A stretch of DNA of 5,526 bases, taken from the NCBI GenBank assembly GCA_905479905.1, contig CAJQOK010000221.1, forward strand, positions 1 through 5,526, in the 5' to 3' direction. Below, piece by piece: positions 1-5,464 of this stretch. This stretch comes from an uncultured Aliterella sp. (GTDB lineage Bacteria; Cyanobacteriota; Cyanobacteriia; Cyanobacteriales; Chroococcidiopsidaceae). Each line of letters begins with the position of its first letter. Position 1 is the first letter of the stretch. The position numbers and the translations under genes are program-made. Below the pieces are notes generated by a model. The model did not search any database. It was not told where the DNA came from and worked only from the letters and a program-made list of their open reading frames with translations.

Positions 1-553
1 ACAATCCACAAATAATTAAGCCTGCTATCTTTTCTAGGCTTCCATAATTTTGGGCTAGTTCACCCATGAATTTATCAATGTAAGGTAAATCAAAGTTATC
101 TCTTTTCTTACCTGAAGCATAATATTGGTTTTGATCACACCATATATCTACTAATTCCAAAGATGCTTGCGACTTCGGTACTTTTATAATGGGTAATTTT
201 CCTGGATTTATCGAAAAATGAGCATAAATCCAAGGATCTGGTGATTGGTACATACCACTGTCCGGAAGGATATATACATAGCTTTTTTCGATTACATACT
301 GTTGTTCGCTATCAATAAAGGTGATATTAAGATTATTAAAATCACTATTTATTTTATTTTTGTATGAACTTATAGTATTTGTACTAGAGTTCTTTATCTT
401 AAAATAACTATGGTTAACAAAAATGACTGCCCACTCTTCTAAAAAATTACTGGCTATTAAAGCCTCTCTAATCTTATAAGGTGTATCTTGGTTATGTGTA
501 GAACCGCCAATACAAAGAATTTTTCTTGCTACTTGAGAACCATGTGATGTCAT
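1..553 (-). CDS. CheB-like protein-glutamate methylesterase domain protein (3' end outside window)
   Basis: I translated this frame by hand: it stays open from ATG at 553 to the left edge (184 codons seen). The order of motifs matches the CheB C-terminal methylesterase domain. IGGS at residues 15-18 corresponds to the nucleophile loop (CheB IGAS). VNHS at 46-49 corresponds to the QHMP loop with the catalytic His. EKSYVYILPDSG at 89-100 corresponds to PGxxYIAPGD. YIDKFM at 158-163 and IAGLIICGL at 176-184 correspond to VDVLF and VGVILTGMG. The catalytic Asp (GNDGA loop) would lie just past the edge. CheB removes methyl groups from chemoreceptor glutamates, but GGxx is degenerate here (GSTHN instead of GASTGG), so activity is uncertain. 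There is no receiver domain before it. The gene is visibly AT-rich: 12 of 60 bases are G/C at 301-360, against 26 of 60 at 2701-2760 in the PP2C gene. That suggests a different origin. There is no clear Shine-Dalgarno. The homology is my motif reading, not a search. Confidence 0.6.
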   Translation of the reverse strand, partial: MTSHGSQVARKILCIGGSTHNQDTPYKIREALIASNFLEEWAVIFVNHSYFKIKNSSTNTISSYKNKINSDFNNLNITFIDSEQQYVIEKSYVYILPDSGMYQSPDPWIYAHFSINPGKLPIIKVPKSQASLELVDIWCDQNQYYASGKKRDNFDLPYIDKFMGELAQNYGSLEKIAGLIICGL

Positions 554-571
554 AATTTTTTATATTAAATC

Positions 572-577
572 ATTATA
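572..577 (-). promoter_or_regulatory. Candidate -10 box for the CheB-like gene
   Basis: The minus strand reads TATAAT here, 18 bases before the ATG at 553, inside a very AT-rich stretch. It would give a leader of only about 10-12 bases. No good -35 box sits at the standard distance (TTGCAG is 14 bases upstream, which is too close). In DNA this AT-rich, a chance match is quite possible. Confidence 0.3.
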
Positions 578-607
578 TATTTTATTTGTAGCTGCAAGAT
601 TTGTTCG

Positions 608-660
608 ATTTTTAGAGTAATAACGGATTTAAGAAGCAGTAAAGAGCAATCAATTACAAT
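608..660 (-). repeat. Upstream element, copy A (upstream of the CheB-like gene)
   Basis: On the minus strand this stretch aligns with 3840-3898. Shared blocks come in the same order: TGxAAxTGA, GCTCTTTAC, GCT, CTTAA, GTTATT and AAAAAT, with one small gap on either side of the core. The nine bases GCTCTTTAC are identical in both copies. It lies about 55-107 bases before the start at 553. It could be a shared regulatory site, or a trace of an old duplication. Confidence 0.5.
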
Positions 661-737
661 AGGGCTAACTTTGCTAGTAGTTGTGGTGACATATCAAAGG
701 CAATTGCATTATCTCGAAAACAAACAGTAATCACTCT

Positions 738-2033
738 CTAGGGTTTTATTTTGAGTTTTTGAAGATGATGTGAAGTAATAAAACCAGTAATACCTGCTGC
801 TAATGCCATTATTACACCACTATTTCGCACCGCCGCCCGACTATTAACTGGAGATAACAGACTTCCTACGAAAACAATTGCAACAACAGCTAAGGCACAG
901 GCAATTCCTACAATGCTATTAGTAACCCCTTTCTTCTTTGCTGGGTGGGTGTTGGGGAGTTTTTGAAGATAATGTGAAGTGATAAAACCAGTAATACCTG
1001 CTGCTAATGCCATCATTACACCACTATTTCGCACTGCTGCCCGACTATTGACTGGAGATAACAGTTGTCCTCCAAGAGTAATTGCAGTTAAAACTAAGAT
1101 ACAGGTAATTCCTACAATACTGGCAGTCTTCCATTTCTTATTTGTCAACGCTAAACTATTCAAACTCAGTTGCGATACCTGAGTGCAATCTTGGTCATCT
1201 GCTACAAACACTTTAGGTGAAACGGTAGTAATAGACTCAACCGTAGCACCAGGAAAGATATCAACACCAAGTTTTGCTTTTCTTTCACACCAATAACACT
1301 TACCGTAACTCCGGCTGTGATGATGACTGTCTACCTTTCCACAAATTGTTAAATCGTTAACCGCCACTTGTAAGACATTGTGCCAATCTTCAGCCGTTGG
1401 GCGTAATTTAGGCGATGAGTGTCCGTCGTTAAAGCATTTGAGAAAAAGTCGCTTAATTTCTGGATGGACAACATCAAGCGGAATTGTAGTTTGACTAGGG
1501 CGAATTAAACTATTGTTACCGTCGTACCACAAGCCTTTGCGGATAAGTTCGGTTTGATCTGGCGATTCCCCCGCGCCCGTCCACTCGCCAGAAAAAGGAT
1601 GGTAGCCAAAGAGTAAGTAGTGAATCAACACCGCTAGACGAAAGCGATCGCATATCTCAGTCTGATCTGTAGTAGAAAAATCTTTCCCTAATAGTTCCAC
1701 AGGTGTAAAACCATCAGAACCAACAGTACAACGGTAGACTTTCCCTGTCTTGGAGTCACGCACTTGAAAAGAATCAGTATCAATCACTGCTACCAAAGCG
1801 CGATCGTTAACTAAAATATTCTGCGGCTTGATATCGCCTAAAACATAGCCTTTCTCATGAATTGCTTGAATGATCCAGGCAGTATTTAAGGCGGTAACGT
1901 GGAGGTAATACCAGTTAAACCCCGGAGCATTTTTCTTCCGCAATCTGGGATGATAAATACTCGGAAGTTCTCGACTACTGCGAACGGCTGGCATCAAAAA
2001 GCCGACACAATTACCACCCGCGTCTAATAGCAA
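738..2033 (-). CDS. Kinase catalytic part with zinc-ribbon-like segment and duplicated membrane anchor
   Basis: This is the part after the internal stop, counted from a TTG at 2033 (431 codons). The first ATG is at 1994. Neither start has a visible Shine-Dalgarno, so independent translation is doubtful. LGDIKPQN at 65-72 is the catalytic loop: Gly replaces the His of HRD, while Asp67, Lys69 and Asn72 are kept. DTDSFQ at 85-90 stands in place of DFG, keeping the metal-binding Asp85. SDGFTPVELLG at 106-116 is the activation/APE-like region and RPTAEDW at 211-217 lies near the end of the C-lobe. C231, a His cluster at 237-239 and C246-x2-C249 look like a small zinc-binding knuckle. Four hydrophobic helices follow at about 303-325, 338-352, 372-393 and 406-420. 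The last two repeat the first two. The kinase would face the cytoplasm with a C-terminal anchor. HIP1 is absent from the anchor region. Confidence 0.6.
   Translation of the reverse strand: MLLDAGGNCVGFLMPAVRSSRELPSIYHPRLRKKNAPGFNWYYLHVTALNTAWIIQAIHEKGYVLGDIKPQNILVNDRALVAVIDTDSFQVRDSKTGKVYRCTVGSDGFTPVELLGKDFSTTDQTEICDRFRLAVLIHYLLFGYHPFSGEWTGAGESPDQTELIRKGLWYDGNNSLIRPSQTTIPLDVVHPEIKRLFLKCFNDGHSSPKLRPTAEDWHNVLQVAVNDLTICGKVDSHHHSRSYGKCYWCERKAKLGVDIFPGATVESITTVSPKVFVADDQDCTQVSQLSLNSLALTNKKWKTASIVGITCILVLTAITLGGQLLSPVNSRAAVRNSGVMMALAAGITGFITSHYLQKLPNTHPAKKKGVTNSIVGIACALAVVAIVFVGSLLSPVNSRAAVRNSGVIMALAAGITGFITSHHLQKLKIKP
753..935 (-). repeat. Tandem repeat, distal copy (two-helix membrane module)
   Basis: This copy aligns without gaps to 957-1139 at a shift of 204 bp (68 codons, frame kept). 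By hand count, 753-860 matches its partner at 102 of 108 positions, while 861-935 matches at only 51 of 75. The well-conserved part encodes the SPVNSRAAVRNSG linker and the second helix (MALAAGITGFITSH). The less conserved part encodes the first helix. Confidence 0.9.
957..1139 (-). repeat. Tandem repeat, proximal copy (two-helix membrane module)
   Basis: This is the partner of 753-935 and lies closer to the kinase domain. It encodes a first helix (SIVGITCILVLTAITLGG), the SPVNSRAAVRNSG linker and a second helix ending HYLQKL. A 21-base spacer encoding PNTHPAK separates the copies. Only two residues differ within the 108-bp conserved block (Met/Ile and Tyr/His). Confidence 0.9.
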
Positions 2034-2069
2034 ATCTTGGGGAAAAGCTATAGAAATATGATTTTTGCT

Positions 2070-2264
2070 TTACATCGGATCTACGGGCGGATTTGCCAGC
2101 ATTGCCTTTAGCTTGGCGATTCTCTCTGGTGTTGAATCGTGATAAATCTTTGCTAAAATGCCGCTAAAATTAGTTTCCCAAACTTCTCCTTCACCGCTAC
2201 TAGCAATTTTATTACCCAAAGAAACAGTTTGGCGATCGCTACTGCGAGTCAGAATTGTCATCAT
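2070..2264 (-). CDS. Kinase N-lobe fragment (ATP-binding part, 64 aa)
   Basis: This is the part before the internal stop. It carries the glycine-rich loop GEGEVW at residues 24-29 and AKIYH at 38-42, whose Lys39 is the expected ATP-binding lysine. A helix-like stretch follows (PERIAKLKAMLANPP). Alone it is too short to fold as a kinase. Two ATGs are adjacent (2264 and 2261); I give the first. There is no strong Shine-Dalgarno, and the start lies inside the last codons of the PP2C gene, so initiation probably depends on ribosomes finishing that gene. Confidence 0.55.
   Translation of the reverse strand: MMTILTRSSDRQTVSLGNKIASSGEGEVWETNFSGILAKIYHDSTPERIAKLKAMLANPPVDPM
2232..2239. repeat. HIP1 palindrome GCGATCGC
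   Basis: This octamer is over-represented in many cyanobacterial genomes. This copy lies in the kinase N-lobe codons and touches the PP2C stop codon. Others are at 1644-1651, 2505-2512, 3020-3027 and 4737-4744. None occurs in 1-1600. Confidence 0.9.
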
Positions 2265-3039
2265 AGCAGCACAAAAGTAAGGTTTTATCGTCGTCAGTTC
2301 GGGAATTTAGCCTGTCAGAATTTAGAAAACTCATTAAATATGTGTCTTCTTGTTCGGGGTTGCTGGTTTCTTGCAGATATTCCTCAAACGGCGCAAAGAA
2401 AGGCGCAAAAGGTGTAAAGTCACTCATCTTAATTGCTACTCTTTCTAATCCATCGGTTGCCGCAAAAATATACTCGCTCTTGCCTGTGATTACTTCTACC
2501 CGCAGCGATCGCAAAGCATTAGCGGAAGTAACAAAAGTTGTCTCGTTGACGTACTCGCCTTTATCTGGTGGAAACAGCAATTGATAGCTTTCTTGCTGAC
2601 AGCGCACGGCAATAAATCCATCGCCAATTTGCATCGCCGCCACCCAATTAGGAGTCGCCACAAATACCAAAAGTGTACAAGCTAAGTCTTCAAATAAGTA
2701 ACCATCCCTTGCTGCTTGGGTTGCCAGCGCATCAATTACCTTTTTAGTCATTTTGGTAAAAATTTTGCTGGCTTGTTCCTCAGAAAGCGGCTGCGGGTGA
2801 GACTGCCAAAAGTGTTTTTGTTTTTGCAACCACCTTTCTATATTTGTAAGAAATCCCAAAGCTCTCTCAACGGCTAATTTAGCGCCAATTTCGGCGTACT
2901 TAGCACTACCTGCACCATCAGCTACAGCCCCAATAATGACGTTATTTAAGACCTTGTAGCCACCGTAGTCTTGACAGGGCATTTGCTTCTTAATATGACT
3001 TGTTCCAACGGTGGAACGGGCGATCGCTCTCCACTGCAT
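2239..3039 (-). CDS. PP2C-family protein phosphatase
   Basis: This is a metal-dependent Ser/Thr phosphatase domain, 266 aa, likely cytoplasmic, expected to reverse phosphorylation by the neighbouring kinase. Motifs in order: CQD at 22-24; AVADGAGSA at 39-47 with metal-binding Asp41; TLLVFVA at 122-128; QIGDGFIAV at 137-145; ATDGLE at 194-199 with Asp196; and DDDKTLLL at 249-256, the final metal-binding Asp region. All the acidic residues expected for two metals are present, so it should be active. I chose ATG 3039 over an upstream in-frame start at 3096 because AAGGAG lies five bases before it and because the family begins close to this point (MQWRAIARSTVGTSH, then the CQD motif). It follows the vWA gene after 16 bases, and its end overlaps the kinase start by 26 bases. 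That makes it the middle gene of a three-gene operon. Confidence 0.92.
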   Translation of the reverse strand: MQWRAIARSTVGTSHIKKQMPCQDYGGYKVLNNVIIGAVADGAGSAKYAEIGAKLAVERALGFLTNIERWLQKQKHFWQSHPQPLSEEQASKIFTKMTKKVIDALATQAARDGYLFEDLACTLLVFVATPNWVAAMQIGDGFIAVRCQQESYQLLFPPDKGEYVNETTFVTSANALRSLRVEVITGKSEYIFAATDGLERVAIKMSDFTPFAPFFAPFEEYLQETSNPEQEDTYLMSFLNSDRLNSRTDDDKTLLLCCYDDNSDSQ

Positions 3040-3044
3040 AAAAT

Positions 3045-3050
3045 CTCCTT
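3045..3050 (-). promoter_or_regulatory. Ribosome binding site of the PP2C gene
   Basis: AAGGAG on the minus strand, five bases from ATG 3039, located in the 16-base gap after the vWA stop codon. It decides the start: the in-frame codon at 3096 would lie inside the vWA gene. Confidence 0.8.
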
Positions 3051-3055
3051 GTCCC

Positions 3056-3715
3056 TTATGTTGCAACTTGACCCCAACCAACGGCTGGCAATACAATCAT
3101 TGACCCGCCAACTTGGCTGCTAGAAACTCGTTTCATTGAAGTTGAGAGCCAGTGGAACATCTCTTTAAATTTCATCCCATCTAACAACACAGGCGGACGT
3201 TCTGGCACAGCAATTTGTTTGAGGGTATTCATATCTGCACCCTTTACACCGACAGCAAAAAACAATAACCGACTCTTTGCTTCAGCTTGTCTTACTTGTT
3301 GGGCGGCATCATACCAGCTATCTGTAGGCGCTCCATCGGTAAGTAAAAATACCCAAGGGCGATAGTATTGCACCCCATTATTTTTATAAGTTACTTTGCG
3401 TTGTTCTAACAAGTCCAACGAATACTCAATTGCTTCACCCATCGGGGTTACACCATCTGCAACTAATCTCGGCGAGGTGAAGTTGTCAATTGTGACAAAA
3501 TCTTGTGTCAACTGCACCGGCCCAAAAGTTACGATCGCAACTTCTACCCTCAGCGCGGCGATTTCATCTTGATACACTTCTGATTTAAAGGTCGCTAATC
3601 CTTCATTTAAAGCATCAATTGGCGCACCCGCCATTGAACCAGATGTATCGCACAGCAAAATTACCGGACAACGCGGTTCGGGGTTTTCTACAAATTCAGG
3701 CAATCCTATAGGCAT
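3056..3715 (-). CDS. von Willebrand factor A domain protein, TerY-like
   Basis: A 219-aa protein that is essentially one vWA domain. The metal-ion-dependent adhesion site is complete: DTSGS at 23-27, Thr90 in GVTPMG, and Asp127 in LLTDGAP. The strands between fit the family (VEVAIVTFG at 58-66; RLLFFAVGV at 149-157). There is no signal peptide and no membrane segment, so it should be cytoplasmic. Small stand-alone vWA proteins of this kind (TerY) form a known genomic triad with a PP2C phosphatase and a kinase, exactly the order seen here. By family knowledge it would be the phosphorylated partner or an adaptor, although its target is not visible. ATG 3715 is supported by GGAG eight bases upstream and by the usual short lead-in before the first strand. 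It is the first gene of the operon. Confidence 0.92.
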   Translation of the reverse strand: MPIGLPEFVENPEPRCPVILLCDTSGSMAGAPIDALNEGLATFKSEVYQDEIAALRVEVAIVTFGPVQLTQDFVTIDNFTSPRLVADGVTPMGEAIEYSLDLLEQRKVTYKNNGVQYYRPWVFLLTDGAPTDSWYDAAQQVRQAEAKSRLLFFAVGVKGADMNTLKQIAVPERPPVLLDGMKFKEMFHWLSTSMKRVSSSQVGGSMIVLPAVGWGQVAT

Positions 3716-3723
3716 CTGAGCAA

Positions 3724-3727
3724 CTCC
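3724..3727 (-). promoter_or_regulatory. Ribosome binding site of the vWA gene
   Basis: GGAG (within CTGGAG) on the minus strand, eight bases before ATG 3715. Confidence 0.6.
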
Positions 3728-3735
3728 AGATCAAA

Positions 3736-3765
3736 CAATTTTGACAATTGATGCCAACTAGCATC
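3736..3765. promoter_or_regulatory. Two adjoining small dyads in the vWA leader
   Basis: CAATT-5-AATTG (3736-3750) is followed directly by GATGC-6-GCATC (3750-3765), 21-50 bases before the vWA start. GATGCC recurs at 3780-3785. They could be an operator or a leader RNA fold for the triad. The arms are only five bases long, so chance is not excluded. Confidence 0.3.
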
Positions 3766-3839
3766 GCCGTCATGCTTAGGATGCCCAAATAAAACAACAA
3801 GAACGCACTGCTAGAGAGAAAAATATATTTTGATTAGAT

Positions 3840-3898
3840 ATTTTTGAAGAAATAACTAAATTAAGTAGCGGTAAAGAGCGCTTCAGTTGCAGGTATTG
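3840..3898 (-). repeat. Upstream element, copy B (upstream of the vWA/PP2C/kinase operon)
   Basis: This is the partner of 608-660, lying about 125-183 bases before the vWA start and just after the DUF2243 gene. It shares GCTCTTTAC, CTTAA, GTTATT and AAAAAT in order. Both copies precede minus-strand transcription units and both lead into AT-rich DNA, which fits a promoter-region element. No clean -35/-10 pair could be assigned. Confidence 0.5.
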
Positions 3899-3914
3899 GT
3901 AATTAAGGTAGCAT

Positions 3915-4406
3915 TTAGAAATTTACGCTACTATCTTGCTTTCCTGCTTTTAATAATATCCACCCAACTATAACCAAGATTCCCCCCAAGACAATAAAAC
4001 CAATATCCCAAATTAATTCATTAGCGCCTGGTTTAACGTGATGAATGCCTAGAATTTGATGATCGATTATGCCTTCAACTACATCAAAAGTCCCTGCACC
4101 TATGAGCATAGAGCCAAAAAGAGTGTTTGAAGATCGCGGAACATCATCGCGTTTTACGGCTTGCCATAGCAACCCTATTCCCAATACTGTTAAAATCCAT
4201 GTAGCCGCATCAAACAAGCCATCCCAAAACATATTTATCTTCATTTGCGCGATCGTTGTCGGCGGTCTGACGCTACTTAACATATGATGCCATTGCAAAA
4301 TTTGGTGTAGCACAATGCCATCTACAAACCCTCCTAAACCTAAACCTAGGATTACTCCAGCCACAATTAGCGGACGATGCACAGGTGTTTTGTTGTCTGC
4401 TTCCAC
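3915..4406 (-). CDS. DUF2243 family membrane protein
   Basis: A 163-aa inner-membrane protein of unknown function. Counting from the chosen start there are four hydrophobic segments, at about 13-31, 62-83, 96-114 and 132-153. Two His-rich motifs face each other in the two halves: DGIVLHQILQWHH at 29-41 and EGIIDHQILGIHH at 111-123. This looks like an internal duplication and a possible metal or haem site, but that is inference. The start is probably GTG 4406: AAGAGG (4413-4418) lies six bases before it, and the protein then begins a few residues before the conserved RPLIVAGVILG. A TTG at 4424 is the alternative and lacks such a site. Its ribosome site overlaps the stop codon of the methyltransferase-like fragment, suggesting former coupling to that gene. 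The triad starts 199 bases further on and is probably a separate transcription unit. Confidence 0.85.
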   Translation of the reverse strand: MEADNKTPVHRPLIVAGVILGLGLGGFVDGIVLHQILQWHHMLSSVRPPTTIAQMKINMFWDGLFDAATWILTVLGIGLLWQAVKRDDVPRSSNTLFGSMLIGAGTFDVVEGIIDHQILGIHHVKPGANELIWDIGFIVLGGILVIVGWILLKAGKQDSSVNF

Positions 4407-4412
4407 GTAAAA

Positions 4413-4418
4413 CCTCTT
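4413..4418 (-). promoter_or_regulatory. Ribosome binding site of the DUF2243 gene
   Basis: AAGAGG on the minus strand, six bases before GTG 4406. This is the reason for choosing GTG over TTG 4424. Its first base is the last base of the upstream TAA (4418-4420). Confidence 0.6.
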
Positions 4419-4566
4419 TACCAAATAAACGGAATCAATCGGCGGCTAGATTGCTGATAAGTTGCATAGTCTGCATACTTTTCAACTATTGTCTGCTCTT
4501 TTTGGGAAATGCGTTGCAGATATAGCAATGCGCTCGCACTTGGCACTATTATATAAGCCCAAATTG
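4418..4566 (-). pseudogene. C-terminal remnant of an isoprenylcysteine carboxyl methyltransferase-like gene
   Basis: The minus strand encodes about 49 codons ending at TAA 4418-4420. They read as a membrane helix (SIWAYIIVPSASALLYLQ) followed by RISQKEQTIVEKYADYATYQ and SRRLIPFIW. This resembles the end of ICMT/PEMT-like methyltransferases, where a last helix leads into E..L..KFG.EY..Y...T.RLIP. The rest of the family (earlier helices, SAM-binding part) is absent. The frame is open back to 4624, but that part overlaps the dehydrogenase in another frame and has no ATG. The only usable start would be GTG 4546, with no Shine-Dalgarno. I read it as what remains after a deletion that brought the dehydrogenase next to the tail. 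Partial overlap with DUF2243 translation signals suggests the two genes were once an operon. A real 42-aa gene is the less likely alternative. Confidence 0.5.
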
Positions 4567-4577
4567 AACCCGCTTTG

Positions 4578-5339
4578 TTAAGTTTGGCGATTAAATAACA
4601 TTGAACCCGCTTGATCGGTAGGCATTAGCAACACTTCGCTAATGTTGACATGAAGCGGACGGGTAGCGCAAAAAAGTATGACTTCTGCAACATCCATCGG
4701 CGTTAAAGGTGTAAGTCCTTGATAGACTGTTTTAGCGCGATCGCTATCTCCGCGAAAGCGCACTTGACTAAACTCCGTTTCCACCAATCCCGGATCTACA
4801 CTGCTGACTCTTACCGGAGTTCCCAAAAGGTCTTGTTTCAACCCTTCCGAAATTACTCTAACCGCCGCTTTGGTTGCACAATAAACATTACCATTAGGAT
4901 AAGTTTGGTGTCCTGCCGTCGAACCAAGATTAACTATATGACCTCTACCCCGGCTAATCATTCCCGGTACAACGGAGCGAGTTAGGTAAAGTAAACCTTT
5001 AATATTGGTATCAATCATTTCTTCCCAGTCTTGAAAATCGCCTTCTTGGAGTTTATTTAAGCCGCGACTTAAACCAGCATTATTAATCAAAATATCAATA
5101 GCTGAAACTGGTTCAGGTAAGTTAGCAAGAGCAGATTCAACAGAAGTGTGATTTCTCACATCCAGCACTAAGGGATAGGAACTATTCCCAAGTTCTTTGG
5201 CCAACTCCTCTAAACGCTCTTGTCGTCTTGCTACAAGGATTAATTTTGCCCCAGCTTCAGCAAATACCCTAGCGCAAGCTTCCCCAATCCCACTACTAGC
5301 ACCAGTAATTAAAACAGTTTGGTTTTGAATTGAAATCAT
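4578..5339 (-). CDS. Short-chain dehydrogenase/reductase, YdfG-like
   Basis: A 253-aa classical SDR, the normal length. TGASSGIG at 12-19 is the dinucleotide-binding loop. ARR at 37-39 after the second strand favours NADP(H). NNAG at 86-89 is conserved. The catalytic set is complete: Asn112, Ser140 (NLGS), Tyr153 and Lys157 (YCATK). PGLVETEF at 183-190 is the substrate-loop region. The C-terminus, HVNISEVLLMPTDQAG, is typical of the YdfG branch, whose E. coli member oxidises 3-hydroxy acids such as serine and related compounds. The exact substrate here cannot be read. It is cytoplasmic. ATG 5339 begins close to the first strand, as expected, but there is no clear Shine-Dalgarno. It diverges from the flavoprotein gene at 5465 and has no obvious link to the triad. 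Confidence 0.92.
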   Translation of the reverse strand: MISIQNQTVLITGASSGIGEACARVFAEAGAKLILVARRQERLEELAKELGNSSYPLVLDVRNHTSVESALANLPEPVSAIDILINNAGLSRGLNKLQEGDFQDWEEMIDTNIKGLLYLTRSVVPGMISRGRGHIVNLGSTAGHQTYPNGNVYCATKAAVRVISEGLKQDLLGTPVRVSSVDPGLVETEFSQVRFRGDSDRAKTVYQGLTPLTPMDVAEVILFCATRPLHVNISEVLLMPTDQAGSMLFNRQT

Positions 5340-5354
5340 AAATTTAATTATAAG

Positions 5355-5378
5355 TAGAGATATTAATAAACATCTCTA
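5355..5378. promoter_or_regulatory. Inverted repeat between the divergent dehydrogenase and flavoprotein genes
   Basis: TAGAGAT (5355-5361) and ATCTCTA (5372-5378) form a perfect 7-bp dyad around a 10-base AT-rich centre, 16 bases before the dehydrogenase start. There is no T-run after it in either direction, so an operator is more likely than a terminator. TATAAT also occurs on the minus strand beside it (5347-5352). Confidence 0.35.
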
Positions 5379-5464
5379 ACTTTTGCCTCTAAGTCTTGAG
5401 AATCTTACTCTCCTCAATCAGCCTTGCTATCTTGGAAGAAGACACTAGGCATAACCTCTTTAGT

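Larger units (their letters stand above)
738..2264 (-). pseudogene. Ser/Thr protein kinase-like membrane protein of a TerY-P-type triad, interrupted by one in-frame stop
   Basis: Read as one frame from ATG 2264 to TAG 738-740, this is a 508-codon gene with a single internal TAA at codon 65 (2070-2072). Codons after the stop (SKNHISIAFPQD) continue the family pattern without any frame change: the run DPM-stop-SKNHISIAFP resembles the NHISIAxP stretch of this kinase family, so one sense codon has apparently become TAA. Full-frame landmarks are the glycine-rich loop at 24-29, Lys39, catalytic Asp144, Asn149, DTD at 162-164, a zinc-ribbon-like segment at about 308-326 and two pairs of membrane helices at about 380-505. 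The start overlaps the PP2C gene by 26 bases, which points to translational coupling. Nothing else in the frame has decayed. It is therefore either a very young pseudogene, a sequencing error, or a gene expressed by readthrough or as two pieces. The sequence alone cannot decide. Confidence 0.75.

Noticed and set aside
654..734. Small minus-strand frame (GTG start, 26 aa, ending AKLALL) directly after and in frame with the kinase stop codon
   Set aside because: It has no Shine-Dalgarno and no recognisable family, and a 27-codon open stretch is expected by chance. Readthrough of the TAG at 738 cannot be supported.
554..737. Rho-independent terminator after the kinase gene
   Set aside because: I looked for a GC-rich stem followed by a T-run on the minus strand and found only short AT-rich palindromes such as GCAATTGC.
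979..1182. Plus-strand open frame of 67 codons
   Set aside because: It lies opposite the repeated membrane helices of the kinase and has no family pattern; it is a shadow of the real coding strand.
2229..2584. Two overlapping plus-strand open frames opposite the PP2C gene
   Set aside because: The PP2C reading frame is clear and carries its full motif set. The antisense frames have no motifs or ribosome sites.
3040..3096. Longer PP2C start at 3096
   Set aside because: It would overlap the end of the vWA gene, has no ribosome site, and adds residues foreign to the family. ATG 3039 has AAGGAG at the right distance.
4069..4287. Plus-strand open frame opposite DUF2243
   Set aside because: It is a shadow of the membrane protein gene and its predicted product has no recognisable features.
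4719..4985. Plus-strand open frame opposite the dehydrogenase
   Set aside because: The minus strand encodes an intact SDR with all catalytic residues; the antisense frame shows no protein-like pattern.
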